The notes below the pieces were generated by a model. The model was not told the DNA's origin and made no database searches. It saw only the letters and a list, made by a program, of their open reading frames with translations. The position numbers and the translations under genes were made by a program. This document shows positions 1-9,437 of a stretch of 64,000 nt of DNA, piece after piece. Source of the stretch: Azonexus hydrophilus (GTDB taxonomy: Bacteria > Pseudomonadota > Gammaproteobacteria > Burkholderiales > Rhodocyclaceae); assembly GCF_001956855.1 (NCBI RefSeq), contig NZ_MTHD01000002.1:186001-250000 (forward strand), in the 5' to 3' direction. How positions within the stretch are numbered: position 1 is the first letter of the stretch; the number at the start of each line of letters is the position of its first letter.

Positions 1-819
1 GATGTGGCCGACCGGTGGCAGATCGACGTTGCGGGCACCGGGCAGCCGCTGGTTGTCCTGCGGCATGACGTAATTGTCGCAGGGATTGCGGAACGCGATG
101 GCCGGCACGCCCGGTTTTTCAACCGCCATGTCACGCAGCCACAGCGAGTCGACCTGCATTTCCCTGGCGTTCTGGCCGATGCCATAGCGGGCCAGCCGGG
201 TACCGGCATTCGGCGTGGCCAGCGTGATCAGTGCCGAGACCCGTGCGTGTCCGTGGCGGGCAAGATAAGACCGGCAGATCAGGCCGCCCATGCTGTGGCC
301 GAGCAGTATCAGTTGTTTTGATCCGGTTTCGCGGCAAACAGCTTCGATCCGATCATGGAGCAGCGGGACCATTTTTCCCATACTGGTGAACGGCGGGAAC
401 AGGCTGATCGTCGCCACCGTGCAGCCGGCCGCTTCGAGCCGTCGGCGCAGCAGCCACCAGACACCGCGACTGCAACCGTAACCGTGCACCAGCAGGACGA
501 CACGGCCCTTGCCGTTCAGGCGGTCGGCCGGCAGCCACAGGCGTTCGAATGGAATGACCAGGAGGAAGGTCAGCAGAAAGGCGAAATACTCGCCGATCAT
601 GACCCGCAGGCTGCGCCAGAGTCCCGGCCAGCTCCCCGCAGTGGCGTACTTCCAGCCAAACAGCCAGGTGATTGCGTTCTGGTTGGCACGGACGATGAGC
701 AGCGTGATCAGCGCGCCCGCTGCGGCCGCAGGCGCGTCGGCACCCGCGAGTTTCAGGCCGAGGAAAAAATAGATCACCAGTTCGATGACGATCCAGAGCA
801 GGAGGGAGAACGGCAGCAT
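1..819 (-). CDS. Lipase-like alpha/beta hydrolase with N-terminal membrane segments (3' end outside window)
   Basis: The frame is open from an ATG at 819 down to base 1 without a stop (273 residues visible), so the C-terminus lies beyond the window. Residues about 4-20, 32-43 and 76-92 are strongly hydrophobic, suggesting membrane anchoring. The hydrolase core follows: VHGYG at 111-115 (oxyanion-hole region), the nucleophile elbow GHSMG at 174-178 with Ser176, a likely catalytic Asp248 in NPCDN and a likely catalytic His272 in VGH. This fits a triacylglycerol lipase/esterase of the family that resembles EstA/LipA-type lipases; the substrate cannot be read from sequence. It begins 8 bases beyond the dnaQ stop on the same strand and may be co-transcribed with dnaQ. 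Confidence 0.8.
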   Translation of the reverse strand, partial: MLPFSLLLWIVIELVIYFFLGLKLAGADAPAAAAGALITLLIVRANQNAITWLFGWKYATAGSWPGLWRSLRVMIGEYFAFLLTFLLVIPFERLWLPADRLNGKGRVVLLVHGYGCSRGVWWLLRRRLEAAGCTVATISLFPPFTSMGKMVPLLHDRIEAVCRETGSKQLILLGHSMGGLICRSYLARHGHARVSALITLATPNAGTRLARYGIGQNAREMQVDSLWLRDMAVEKPGVPAIAFRNPCDNYVMPQDNQRLPGARNVDLPPVGHI

Positions 820-827
820 CGCTGGGA

Positions 828-1547
828 TCAGGCCGCAGCCCCGGTTTCCGGTTTGGGCAGCCAGATGCAGGCCCCCTTGGATTCCTTGTCGATCGCCGCC
901 AGCACGCTTTCGTGTTCGACGATTTCTTCGGCAGTCGCCCGGCGGACGAGCAGCGGCTTGCGCTGGCGCGCCTTGCCGTCGGCACCAAGCAGCACCGGCG
1001 GGGCTTCGTCCGGTTCGATCATCAGCGCGTTCTGGCCGCGCGTCATCGCCAGGTAGACTTCCGCCAGCAGTTCGGTATCGAGCAGGGCGCCGTGCAGCGT
1101 GCGGCCCGAGTTGTCGATTTCGTAGCGCTCGCACAGCGCGTCAAGGCTGTTGCGCTTGCCTGGGTGCAGGGCCTTGGCGTCCTTCAGCGTGTCGATGACG
1201 CCACTGCAGATCGTTTCCACCGGCACCCGGCCGAGCCGGTCGAGCTCGGCGTTGAGGAAGCCGAGGTCGAACGGGGCGTTGTGGATGATCAGCTGGGCGC
1301 CGTTGATGAATTCCAGGAATTCGTCGGCGATGTCGGCGAATTTTGGCTTGTCGGCGAGGAATTCGAGCGTGATGCCGTGCACCGCCTGGGCGCCGGCGTC
1401 GATGTCGCGCTCCGGATGCATGTACTTGTGCAGATGGCGACCGGTCAGCCGGCGGTTGACCATCTCGATGCAGGCGACTTCGATGATGCGATGACCGTCG
1501 CGCGGGTTGAGGCCGGTGGTTTCGGTATCGAGGACGATCTGTCTCAT
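828..1547 (-). CDS. dnaQ: DNA polymerase III epsilon subunit, 3'-5' proofreading exonuclease
   Basis: A 239-residue DnaQ-type DEDDh exonuclease that removes misincorporated nucleotides as part of the replicative polymerase core. Exo I is DTETTG (7-12), Exo II is HNAPFD (89-94, Asp94) and the Exo III region carries His152 and Asp157. The C-terminal part beyond about 180 is where family members contact the alpha subunit. The start was placed at the ATG at 1547 because the protein then opens directly with [12 protein letters not shown], and the ATG overlaps the rnhA stop in an ATGA arrangement, typical of translational coupling. The gene pair rnhA-dnaQ is widespread in proteobacteria. Confidence 0.95.
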   Translation of the reverse strand: MRQIVLDTETTGLNPRDGHRIIEVACIEMVNRRLTGRHLHKYMHPERDIDAGAQAVHGITLEFLADKPKFADIADEFLEFINGAQLIIHNAPFDLGFLNAELDRLGRVPVETICSGVIDTLKDAKALHPGKRNSLDALCERYEIDNSGRTLHGALLDTELLAEVYLAMTRGQNALMIEPDEAPPVLLGADGKARQRKPLLVRRATAEEIVEHESVLAAIDKESKGACIWLPKPETGAAA

Positions 1548-1996
1548 GCCGTTTCCTTCTTCAGTTCGTCGATGCCGCGATTGGCCAGCGCGTCGGCGCG
1601 CTCGTTCTCCGGGTGGCCGGCATGGCCCTTGACCCAGATCCATTCCAGCGTGTGCCGGCGTGCCTGTTCGTCGAGCAGTTGCCACAGGTCGGCGTTCTTT
1701 ACCGGTTTCTTGTCGGCAGTCTTCCAGCCGTTGCGTTTCCAGCCGTGGATCCACTCGCTGATGCCCTTGAGCACGTATTGCGAGTCGCTGTGCACGCGGG
1801 CGCTGACCGGGCGCTTCATGGCGTCGAGGGCGCGGATGACGGCCAGCAGTTCCATGCGGTTGTTGGTGGTGGCGGCTTCGCCACCCCACAGTTCCTTCTC
1901 GTGGCCGCCAGCGCGCAGGATGGCGCCCCAGCCGCCGGGGCCGGGATTGCCGCGGCAGGCGCCGTCGGTGTAGATATCGACGATCTCAGTCGCCAT
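1544..1996 (-). CDS. rnhA: Ribonuclease HI
   Basis: A 150-residue type 1 RNase H that degrades the RNA strand of RNA-DNA hybrids (R-loops, primers). The family signature [16 protein letters not shown] is present at 9-24, with metal ligands Asp11, Glu49 (in NNRMEL) and Asp71 (in HSDSQY), and the handle-region tryptophans around 85-95. The start at 1996 gives [12 protein letters not shown], the usual family N-terminus, and overlaps the end of the upstream methyltransferase gene by about 11 bases; the stop overlaps the dnaQ start. The methyltransferase, rnhA and dnaQ form a tightly packed operon. Confidence 0.95.
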   Translation of the reverse strand: MATEIVDIYTDGACRGNPGPGGWGAILRAGGHEKELWGGEAATTNNRMELLAVIRALDAMKRPVSARVHSDSQYVLKGISEWIHGWKRNGWKTADKKPVKNADLWQLLDEQARRHTLEWIWVKGHAGHPENERADALANRGIDELKKETA

Positions 1997-2702
1997 GGCT
2001 TTCCTTTTGCGCAATCGGGCGCAGGGCTTTGGCGCGGACAGTCTTCTTGCGCCAGTTGGGGGTGAGCAAGCGCATGCCGTGCACGCGTTTGACGGCGCGC
2101 AGCATATAGACAGCGCCGGAAAATTTCCACCAGCGGCGGCCGGCGCTTTCGGTGAAACGCCAGCGCTGCAGCCATTTCTGCTGTTCGCAGGGTGGGGCGT
2201 AGCAGCCGAAACTGCCGCGGTCGACGTCGAAACCCAGCAGTTTCAGCCAGTCCTTGAGCCGTGTTTGCGACAGGTAGCTGCCATTCCACGGGAAGCCCTT
2301 GCCGCGCCGGGCTTGCTTCTTCAGGCCCCACAATGACAACGGATTGAAGCCGGTGACGATCAACTGACCCTCGGGGATCAGGATGCGCTCGACTTCACGC
2401 AGGATCTGGTGCGGGTCGTCGGCGAATTCGAGAATGTGCGGCAGGACCACCAGGTCGACGCTCTGTGCGGCGATCGGCAGTGCCGCCGGCAGGCAGCGGG
2501 CGGCGACCGGGTCGCCTTCGCCGATGCGCACGCGCAGTGCCATGCGATTGGCGCGCAGCAGGTCGCACTGGGGCAGGCCGATCTGCAATGCATTGAAGCC
2601 GAAGATGTCGGTGACCGCCTCGTCAATTTGCTGGATTTCCCAGTCGAGCACGTAGCGCCCCTGCGGCGAGGCGAGCCAGGCATCGAGACCGGCATTTGAC
2701 AT
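1986..2702 (-). CDS. Class I SAM-dependent methyltransferase next to gloB
   Basis: This 238-residue protein has the methyltransferase type 11 layout: an acidic substitute for the nucleotide loop, the motif [16 protein letters not shown] after strand 4, and [26 protein letters not shown], which matches the strand-5 region of small-molecule methyltransferases. The substrate is unknown. In many betaproteobacteria this gene lies divergent to gloB and upstream of rnhA, exactly as here, with 28 bases separating the two divergent starts. I chose the ATG at 2702 ([10 protein letters not shown]) over one at 2768 because the latter would lie inside gloB. Confidence 0.85.
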   Translation of the reverse strand: MSNAGLDAWLASPQGRYVLDWEIQQIDEAVTDIFGFNALQIGLPQCDLLRANRMALRVRIGEGDPVAARCLPAALPIAAQSVDLVVLPHILEFADDPHQILREVERILIPEGQLIVTGFNPLSLWGLKKQARRGKGFPWNGSYLSQTRLKDWLKLLGFDVDRGSFGCYAPPCEQQKWLQRWRFTESAGRRWWKFSGAVYMLRAVKRVHGMRLLTPNWRKKTVRAKALRPIAQKESHGD

Positions 2703-2730
2703 CCGGGCGGACTGGTTCGATAGTTCCGGC

Positions 2731-3486
2731 ATGTTCGAAATTTCGCTCATTCCCGCATTCAAGGACAATTACATCTGGCTGCTGGTGCGTGACCGCCAGG
2801 CCTTCGTCGTCGATCCCGGCGACGCGGCGCCGGTCATTACCCGTCTGGAAGCCGACGGTCTCGACCTGCGCGGTATCCTGGTGACACATCACCATGCCGA
2901 CCACCAGGGTGGCATCGGCGAGTTGCTGACGCGCTACCGCTGCGAAGTCTTCGCGCCGGCCGATGAGTCTATCACAGGGACCAGTCGTCCCCTGCGCGGT
3001 GGCGAGCAGATCGAGGTCCTGGGAGAAACGGTCGATGTGCTGGCGGTGCCTGGACACACGCTCGGCCATCTGGCCTACCTGGCCCCGGGTGCGCTGTTTT
3101 GCGGCGATACGCTGTTTGGTGCCGGTTGCGGGCGCCTGTTCGAGGGTACGCCTGGCCAGATGATCGATTCGCTGGATCGCCTGGCCGCCTTGCCGGACCA
3201 GACGCAGGTGTTCTGCGCCCACGAATACACACAAATGAACCTGCCCTTCGCGTTGACCGTGGAACCGGACAATCCGGCATTGCAGCAGCGCAGTCGCCGG
3301 GTGGCCGAACGGCGGGCGGCTGGCTTGCCGACCGTGCCGTTGTCGCTGGCCGAGGAGAAGGCGACCAATCCCTTCCTGCGCTGCGATCAGCCGGCGGTGA
3401 TCGCAGCGGCGCGCGAGCATGCTGCGGTCGACACCTCGAAAACGGCAGTTTTTGCGGCCTTGCGCGCCTGGCGCAATGTTTTCTAA
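2731..3486 (+). CDS. gloB: Hydroxyacylglutathione hydrolase (glyoxalase II)
   Basis: A 251-residue metallo-beta-lactamase-fold enzyme that hydrolyses S-D-lactoylglutathione to D-lactate and glutathione, the second step of methylglyoxal detoxification in the cytoplasm. The dinuclear metal site is visible: THHHADH at 52-58 (His53, His55, Asp57, His58), the HTLGH segment near 110-114, GDTLFGAGCGRLFEG near 125-140 and CAHEYT near 168-173. The glutathione-binding C-terminal part ends in the family-typical TNPFLRC stretch. Its length is the usual one for GloB. It is transcribed divergently from the methyltransferase gene. Confidence 0.95.
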   Translation: MFEISLIPAFKDNYIWLLVRDRQAFVVDPGDAAPVITRLEADGLDLRGILVTHHHADHQGGIGELLTRYRCEVFAPADESITGTSRPLRGGEQIEVLGETVDVLAVPGHTLGHLAYLAPGALFCGDTLFGAGCGRLFEGTPGQMIDSLDRLAALPDQTQVFCAHEYTQMNLPFALTVEPDNPALQQRSRRVAERRAAGLPTVPLSLAEEKATNPFLRCDQPAVIAAAREHAAVDTSKTAVFAALRAWRNVF

Positions 3487-3866
3487 CGCTTCTGACGGGA
3501 GCGGAGTTTCTTCAGTGCGTCGAGGACCCTGGCTGCGTTGAAGGGTTTGACGATGAAACCGGCTGCACCGAACATGATCGCATCCTGAACGGTTTCCGGG
3601 TCGGCGCTGCCGGTGATCATGATGAATCCGGTATCCGGTCGCTCGGCCTTGATTTCGGCCATCGCTTCAAGGCCGTTTTTTTCCGGCATCATGACGTCCA
3701 TGCAGACGATGTCCGGTTTCATCCGCAGCGCCACTTCGACGGCCTGCACGCCATTGCGGGCTTCGCCGATGACTTCGTAGTCGTCACCGCGAAGAATGCC
3801 GCGCAGCACGGTGCGCATGATGTCGTTGTCGTCCACGATGACGACGGATAGCTTTTTTTTGCTCAT
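3483..3866 (-). CDS. Single-domain CheY-like response regulator
   Basis: A 127-residue receiver domain with no output domain. The acidic pocket Asp12/Asp13 (VVIVDDND), the phosphoacceptor Asp57 (VCMDVMMP), the Thr in FIMITGSAD and the Lys in FIVKPFNAAR are all present, so phosphorylation by a histidine kinase is expected. No kinase lies beside it. Such stand-alone receivers act on motility or by protein-protein contact; the partner cannot be named. The start at 3866 was chosen because the fold starts immediately after MSKKK. Its 3' end meets the 3' end of gloB (4-base overlap, convergent). Confidence 0.9.
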   Translation of the reverse strand: MSKKKLSVVIVDDNDIMRTVLRGILRGDDYEVIGEARNGVQAVEVALRMKPDIVCMDVMMPEKNGLEAMAEIKAERPDTGFIMITGSADPETVQDAIMFGAAGFIVKPFNAARVLDALKKLRSRQKR

Positions 3867-3901
3867 TCCAGGCCGAAAGGCTAAGTTGTTCCCAAAACTG
3901 A

Positions 3902-4300
3902 CTAGTAGCAGTTGGCCTTGAAGAATACCAGAGCGGCGACGGCAATGCAGATTGCGCAGCAGGCCCAGAAGATTCCCCATTTAATTGCCTGGGCTGCGTC
4001 GCGATAGGCCCGTCGCTGCTGCGACTGGAAATAGCGCTGTGCTTCGCCGATGGTGAGCATGGCGGTGAGCATGAAGAAGATCATGCCGGTGAACATGGCG
4101 ATGATCAGTCCGTTGCTCATTGTCCGGCAGTGGCCGTTGGTCAGCCGCAGGTAGGAGAGGACTGAGTCTGTCTTGAACGCATAGCTGGCTACCAGATAGG
4201 CCAGCACAGCGAAACCGGCGATCAGGAAAATCGTCAGCCAGGTTTGCCAGCGCTGCAGTTGGGCCCAGCCGCGCTTGATATCGTCAATAATCCACTTCAT
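3902..4300 (-). CDS. Small inner-membrane protein of unknown function
   Basis: A 132-residue protein with three clear hydrophobic spans: about 22-43 (WLTIFLIAGFAVLAYLVASY), about 64-86 (LIIAMFTGMIFFMLTAML) and about 108-127 (WGIFWACCAICIAVAALVFF). An amphipathic, basic N-terminus precedes the first span and a charged loop (EAQRYFQSQQRRAYRDA) separates spans two and three. I do not recognise the family. It lies just upstream of the receiver gene on the same strand (35 bases apart), so the two may be transcribed together, and is divergent from the DUF748 gene. Confidence 0.6.
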   Translation of the reverse strand: MKWIIDDIKRGWAQLQRWQTWLTIFLIAGFAVLAYLVASYAFKTDSVLSYLRLTNGHCRTMSNGLIIAMFTGMIFFMLTAMLTIGEAQRYFQSQQRRAYRDAAQAIKWGIFWACCAICIAVAALVFFKANCY

Positions 4301-4374
4301 TGCTTGCTGATTCTCTGTTTGCACACTGGTGCTGTGCTAGATTTGGCAACGTGCCATTTTTTGCCAAGATTACC

Positions 4375-7300
4375 ATGTCCGAGTCGTCGAAGTCAGTTTT
4401 GTTAAAAATGTCACAGCTTCGTGACGCTGTCGATTCACCGCGCAATCGTCGTTACGGAAAGTGGCTTGCGGGCGGCTTCCTGGCGCTGGTACTGCTGGGG
4501 TTTTTTGTCGCGCCGCCGGTACTCAAGTCGGTGTTGCTGTCCCAACTCGGTAAAGCCCTGCATCGTGAAGTCGCCATCGAGCGCATCGACATCAATCCGC
4601 TGGCGCTGTCGGCGACTGTCGCCGGCGTATCGGTGCGCGGCGAGGGCGGCGAAGCAGCCGGTTTCGATACCCTGTACGTCAATCTGTCGGCGCGGTCCTT
4701 GTTCCAGTTTGCTGCGGTGGTCGACGAGATTCGACTGGACGGACTGCGTATCGCGGTGACGCGACTGGACGAAGGGCGCTACGACATTTCCGACCTGCTC
4801 GACAAATGGATGCAGCCGGACGACGAACCGGACAGCGGTCCGCCACGTTTCTCTGTCAACAATATCCAGTTGCTGGGCGGCAAGGTGGTTTTTGCCGACC
4901 AACCGCGTGAGCGGGTGCATACGATCAGCGACATCAATCTCGCCCTGCCTTTCATTTCCAGCCTGCCGTACCAGGCGGAAGTTCTTGTCCAGCCGATGTT
5001 CTCGGCCAACATCAATGGCTCGCAATTCAATCTCGATGGCAGAACCACGCCGTTTGCCGACGGCCGCGAGAGCGAATTGAACCTGGTGCTCGACGATTTC
5101 GACCTGAGCACTCTGCAGCCCTATCTGCCGGCGGTGGTTCCGCTGCGCATCGATTCGGCGCTGCTGGCGACCCAGTTGAAGGCAGTCTTCAAGGAATTGC
5201 CGGGGGGCGTCAATTCGCTGGCACTGATCGGCAAGACGCAGATTTCGGCGCTCAAGCTGGCGACCCGGGAAGGGCAGCCGCTGCTTGGCTGGAAAACGCT
5301 GGCCGTCGACCTCGACCAGATCGATCCCTTCAACCGCGTCGTCGCCGTGCACAAGGTGGCACTCGACGGTGTCGACCTGAATCTTGCGGTCAACCGTGCT
5401 GGCGAACTGAATTTGCTCGCGCTGGCGCAAAAGCTGACAGCTGCTGTGCCGGCACCGGAAAAAACCGCGGAGGCGCCGGCGCCGCTGGGCTGGTCGCTTG
5501 GTGAGTTCGTCATGAGTAATGGCCTGGTGCGCTGGAACGACACCTCGGGAGCGCAGCCGGTGGTCGGCGAGGTGCGCGAACTGGCCCTGCGCGTCGGGCG
5601 CGTGGACAGCAAGCTGGCGGCGCCGCTGGAAATCACCGAGGCGTCCTGGCAACTGGATTTCGGTGAACGCTTCCAGGTGGGCAAGATGGGCATCAAGGGG
5701 GCTCGTGTCGACCTGGCGACGCAGCGCATCGACGTCGCCGAGGTGAGCAACTCGGCAACGCGCATCGCCGTGACGCGCAACGCAGCAGGTGCCATCGAAT
5801 GGCTCACGCCGCCGCAGCTCAAGCCCGCAGCGAGCAAGGGCAAACCTAGCGAGGCGCGTCCCTGGCTGGCCCAGATCGCGCGTCTTGATGTCGACGACCT
5901 CGGGCTGCGCTTCGAGGACAGGTCGGTAAAACCAGCGGCCTTGCAGCAGATCGACGGTCTCAGCATCCACGGCGAGAAGCTCGGCAACGTGCCGAACGAA
6001 AAGGGCAGGCTGATACTGAAAGCTGCGGTCAACAAGCAGGGCAGCCTGGAAATTGCCGGCGATCTGCAGGCGGTGCCGTTTGCCGCGACGCTGAAGGTCG
6101 ATGGCAAGGCGATCCCGCTCAACGGCTTGCAGGGGTATTCCGGCCAGTATCTCAATGTGACGCTGCAACGTGGCCTGTTTTCAAGCCAGGGTGAGGTGGT
6201 GGTCAGTCTCGACCAGGATAAGTTGAAAGCCGCTTACAAGGGTTCGGCGACGCTCGGCAACCTGCTGGCGGTCGATCCGGACAACAAGGCCGATTTCCTC
6301 AAGTGGAAGTCGTTGCACTTCGCCGGCATCGATTTCCGGCTCGACCCGCTGGCCGTCAATATCCGGGAAATCGCGCTGAGCGATTTCTTCTCGCGTCTGA
6401 TCCTCAATCGGGACGGGCACCTCAATGTCGCTGACATCGTGCGCAAGCCGCCGGCGGAAACGCCGGTTGCCGCAGAAGCTGCACCGGTCGCTGCGGCGAC
6501 GCCGGCCGAGCCGGTGGTGCCGGTCCGCATCGGCAAGGTGACGCTGAACAACGGCACGGTCAATTTCTCCGACTTTTTCGTCAAGCCGAATTACACCGTC
6601 AACGTCGGCAAGCTGGGCGGTCGCGTCACCGGCCTGTCGTCGACCGAGGGGACGACGGCCGACATGGAGTTGCGTGGCGTCTACGGCGGTTCGGCCCCGG
6701 TGCTGGTCACCGCCAAGCTGAATCCGCTGGCGGCGCAGGCTTACCTCGATCTGCAGGCCGAGGTGAAGGGGGTCGATCTGACCGGTTTCTCGCCGTATTC
6801 CGGCAAGTACGCGGGCTATGTGATCGATAAGGGCAAGTTGACGCTGAACGTCGCCTACAAGCTGGAGAACAAGCAACTGACGGCCGACAATCACCTGTTC
6901 ATCGATCAGTTCACCTTCGGTGAACGCGTGGACAGCCCGGATGCGACCAGCCTGCCGGTCAACCTGGCGATTGCGCTGCTGCGGAACAATCGTGGCGAAA
7001 TCGACATCAGGCTGCCGATTTCCGGTTCGCTCGACGATCCTCAGTTTTCCGTCGGCGGCCTGATCGTCAAGGTCATCGTCAATCTTTTCGTCAAGGCCGT
7101 GACGTCGCCGTTTGCACTGCTCGGTTCGATGTTCGGTGGCGGCGAGGAGTTGTCCAACCTGGCCTTCGTCGCCGGCCGGACCCAGCTCGATGCTGCCGCA
7201 CTCGGCAAGCTGGAAGCGCTGGCGCGCGCCCTCAACGAGCGCAGCGCGCTGAAGCTTGAAATCACCGGCCAGGCCGATCCCGAGATCGACCGCGAGGGTG

Positions 7301-7692
7301 TCAAGCGGGTGGCGATCGAGCGGGCGATGCAGAAAGAGAAGTTTGCCGATCTGCAGAAGAAGGGTGGCGACGTCGAATCGGCGGATATGCTGCGCATCGA
7401 GCCCGAGGAATACAAGACCTACCTGACGCGTGTCTATCGCGCGGCGAAATTTCCCAAGCCGCGCAATTTCATCGGCCTGCAGAAGGAACTGCCGGTCGAT
7501 GAAATGGAAAAGCTGATGCTGGCCAACCTGCCGGCCGCCGACGGCGACCTGTCGCAACTGGCCCGCCAGCGTGCGGAAAATGTTCAGCAGTGGCTGATCG
7601 AACAGGGCAAGGTACCGGCCGAGCGGATCTTCCTGGTGCCGGCCAAGGGGCCGGCGACTGGTGGCGGTCGTGTCGACTTCGCCCTGAGATGA
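4375..7692 (+). CDS. DUF748/AsmA-like envelope protein
   Basis: An 1105-residue protein with one N-terminal transmembrane helix (about residues 30-50, GGFLALVLLGFFVAPPVL) and a very long, beta-rich, repetitive periplasmic part. The early DINPLALSATVAGVSVRGEG stretch and repeated domain boundaries are typical of the DUF748 family, which belongs with AsmA/TamB-like proteins thought to span the periplasm and move lipids or stabilise the envelope. The last 180 residues resemble an OmpA-like peptidoglycan-binding fold (FVAGRTQLDAAALGKLEALARAL, then RAENVQQWLIEQGKVPAERI). The ATG at 4375 was preferred to one at 4300, which would lie inside the divergent gene. The exact function is inference. Confidence 0.8.
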   Translation: MSESSKSVLLKMSQLRDAVDSPRNRRYGKWLAGGFLALVLLGFFVAPPVLKSVLLSQLGKALHREVAIERIDINPLALSATVAGVSVRGEGGEAAGFDTLYVNLSARSLFQFAAVVDEIRLDGLRIAVTRLDEGRYDISDLLDKWMQPDDEPDSGPPRFSVNNIQLLGGKVVFADQPRERVHTISDINLALPFISSLPYQAEVLVQPMFSANINGSQFNLDGRTTPFADGRESELNLVLDDFDLSTLQPYLPAVVPLRIDSALLATQLKAVFKELPGGVNSLALIGKTQISALKLATREGQPLLGWKTLAVDLDQIDPFNRVVAVHKVALDGVDLNLAVNRAGELNLLALAQKLTAAVPAPEKTAEAPAPLGWSLGEFVMSNGLVRWNDTSGAQPVVGEVRELALRVGRVDSKLAAPLEITEASWQLDFGERFQVGKMGIKGARVDLATQRIDVAEVSNSATRIAVTRNAAGAIEWLTPPQLKPAASKGKPSEARPWLAQIARLDVDDLGLRFEDRSVKPAALQQIDGLSIHGEKLGNVPNEKGRLILKAAVNKQGSLEIAGDLQAVPFAATLKVDGKAIPLNGLQGYSGQYLNVTLQRGLFSSQGEVVVSLDQDKLKAAYKGSATLGNLLAVDPDNKADFLKWKSLHFAGIDFRLDPLAVNIREIALSDFFSRLILNRDGHLNVADIVRKPPAETPVAAEAAPVAAATPAEPVVPVRIGKVTLNNGTVNFSDFFVKPNYTVNVGKLGGRVTGLSSTEGTTADMELRGVYGGSAPVLVTAKLNPLAAQAYLDLQAEVKGVDLTGFSPYSGKYAGYVIDKGKLTLNVAYKLENKQLTADNHLFIDQFTFGERVDSPDATSLPVNLAIALLRNNRGEIDIRLPISGSLDDPQFSVGGLIVKVIVNLFVKAVTSPFALLGSMFGGGEELSNLAFVAGRTQLDAAALGKLEALARALNERSALKLEITGQADPEIDREGVKRVAIERAMQKEKFADLQKKGGDVESADMLRIEPEEYKTYLTRVYRAAKFPKPRNFIGLQKELPVDEMEKLMLANLPAADGDLSQLARQRAENVQQWLIEQGKVPAERIFLVPAKGPATGGGRVDFALR

Positions 7693-7696
7693 AAAG

Positions 7697-9022
7697 ATGA
7701 GCGAGACAATGGCACTGGCCTTGCCGGCCGGTCTGGTGGTTGTCATGCTGCTGCAGGTGGCGCTGCTGTGGCGCGGTAGCCGCACGACGGACGACAGCGC
7801 CGGCCTGCGCGCGCTGCAGGAAGCACAGGAAAAGGGACTGGCCCGGCTGGAACGCGAATTGCGCGAGGAACTGGCGCGCGGGCGGCGCGAGGATGCCGAG
7901 GAGTCGTTCCGCGATCGCGAGGAAAGGGCGCAGTCGGCGACCCTGCTCGGCCAGGCGGTGAGCACCCAGATGGGGCAGTTGGGCACCCTGCAGGCGGAGC
8001 GGCTGGAAGCCTTCGCTCGCGAGCTGAGCCGCTTTTCCCTGGGTCTCGACGAGCGCTTCGAGCGTCTGAAAAACAGCGTTGAAGGGCGGTTGACCGCAAT
8101 CCAGGCGGACAATGCCGCGAAGCTTGAGGAAATGCGCCGGACCGTCGACGAGAAACTGCATGCGACGCTCGAGCAGCGCCTCGGCGAATCGTTCAAGCTG
8201 GTCAGCGACCGGCTGGAGCAGGTACATCGCGGCCTGGGCGAAATGCAGAACCTGGCCGCCGGCGTCGGCGACCTGAAGCGCGTGCTGACCAACGTCAAGA
8301 CGCGCGGTACCTGGGGCGAGGTGCAACTGGCGGCCCTGCTCGAACAGTTGCTGACCGCCGGCCAGTACGCTGCCAACGTGGCGACCCGACCGGGTAGCGC
8401 CGAGCGCGTCGATTTCGCCATCCGCCTGCCGGGCAAGGATGACGGCGCCGTCGTCTGGCTGCCGATCGACGCCAAGTTTCCGATCGAGGACTACCAGCGG
8501 CTGGTCGATGCCAGCGATCCGGCCATTGCCGAGGAAGCGGCGAAGGCCATCGAGACGCGGCTGAAGAACGAGGCGAAGAGTATCCGTGACAAGTACGTCG
8601 CGCCACCGCACACCACCGATTTCGCGCTGCTCTACCTGCCGGTCGAGGGCTTGTACGCCGAGGCGCTGCGTCGGCCGGGGCTGGCCGAGACGCTGCAGCG
8701 CGACTACCGCGTCAGCCTGGCCGGACCGACGACACTGGCGGCGTTGCTGAACAGCCTGCAGATGGGTTTCCGGACGCTGGCCATCGAGCAGCGCTCGGCC
8801 GAGGTGTGGGCGGTGCTCGGTGCGGTGAAGAGCGAGTTCGGCAAGTTCGGCGAGGCGCTGGCGCACACGAAGAAGAAACTGGAAGAAGCGAGCAACAGTA
8901 TCGTCCGGGCGGAAACGCGGACGCGCCAGTTGTCGAGGAAATTGAAGGACGTCGAGGCCCTGCCGGCCGGCGACGCGGAAAAACTGATCGGATTGGTGGA
9001 TGGTGATGGCGAAGACGAGTGA
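7697..9022 (+). CDS. rmuC: DNA recombination protein RmuC
   Basis: A 441-residue RmuC homologue. An N-terminal hydrophobic segment (about 7-25) is followed by a long coiled coil (about 40-190, rich in Glu, Arg and Gln heptads) and the RmuC nuclease-like domain, recognised by TRGTWGEVQLAALLEQLL, LPGKDDGAVVWLPIDAKFP and LYLPVEGLYAEALRRPGL. The family restricts inversion of short inverted repeats and is predicted to be a PD-(D/E)XK-type nuclease; Asp and Lys of IDAKFP would be the catalytic pair. It starts 4 bases after the DUF748 gene and overlaps the next gene, so these genes form an operon. Confidence 0.9.
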   Translation: MSETMALALPAGLVVVMLLQVALLWRGSRTTDDSAGLRALQEAQEKGLARLERELREELARGRREDAEESFRDREERAQSATLLGQAVSTQMGQLGTLQAERLEAFARELSRFSLGLDERFERLKNSVEGRLTAIQADNAAKLEEMRRTVDEKLHATLEQRLGESFKLVSDRLEQVHRGLGEMQNLAAGVGDLKRVLTNVKTRGTWGEVQLAALLEQLLTAGQYAANVATRPGSAERVDFAIRLPGKDDGAVVWLPIDAKFPIEDYQRLVDASDPAIAEEAAKAIETRLKNEAKSIRDKYVAPPHTTDFALLYLPVEGLYAEALRRPGLAETLQRDYRVSLAGPTTLAALLNSLQMGFRTLAIEQRSAEVWAVLGAVKSEFGKFGEALAHTKKKLEEASNSIVRAETRTRQLSRKLKDVEALPAGDAEKLIGLVDGDGEDE

Positions 9023-9437
9023 ACTGGAAGCGGCCTACCGGGCGACGACTTATCGGGTATTCCTGCCCGGTGGTCAGTTCGAGTTACGCATCGACAGCGC
9101 TTCTCCAGGCCTGGCCGACTGGCTGGAAACCGCCGGTGCGCCTAGCTTTGCCATCATCACTGCGTGCAACCCGGGGTCGGAACGAAGCGACCCGGCGAAG
9201 AACGCCGAGCGCCAGTCGGCGCTGGAGTGCGACCTGCTCGAAGGCAATTACGAGCCGTATGCGGCGGAGAATGTTCCCGACGATGCAGCCTGGCCGGACG
9301 AGGAAAGTTGCTTCATTCCTGACATAGCGCTTGTCGATGCCCTCGCACTGGCGGAAGATTATGGTCAGAACGCCATCGTCTGGGGTGGTGCCGACGGTAT
9401 CCCCCGGCTGGCCTGGATAGAAGATTGCGAAAAATGA
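9000..9437 (+). CDS. DUF3293 domain protein
   Basis: A 143-145 residue protein of the DUF3293 family, recognised by AYRATTYRV near the start, FAIITACNPGSERSDPAKNAER in the middle and DYGQNAIVWG near the end. Function is unknown in the family. The start may be the ATG at 9000 or the one at 9006; either overlaps the 3' end of rmuC. The stop codon overlaps the ATG of the kinase gene (ATGA), so translation of the two is likely coupled. Confidence 0.8.
   Translation: MVMAKTSELEAAYRATTYRVFLPGGQFELRIDSASPGLADWLETAGAPSFAIITACNPGSERSDPAKNAERQSALECDLLEGNYEPYAAENVPDDAAWPDEESCFIPDIALVDALALAEDYGQNAIVWGGADGIPRLAWIEDCEK

Noticed and set aside
4435-6168. A 577-codon minus-strand frame opposite DUF748
   Set aside because: Shadow of GC-rich coding sequence; no start signal and no domain.
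6181-8475. A 764-codon open frame on the minus strand opposite the DUF748 and rmuC genes
   Set aside because: Low-complexity Arg/Ser-rich translation with no family features; opposite strand of well-supported genes.
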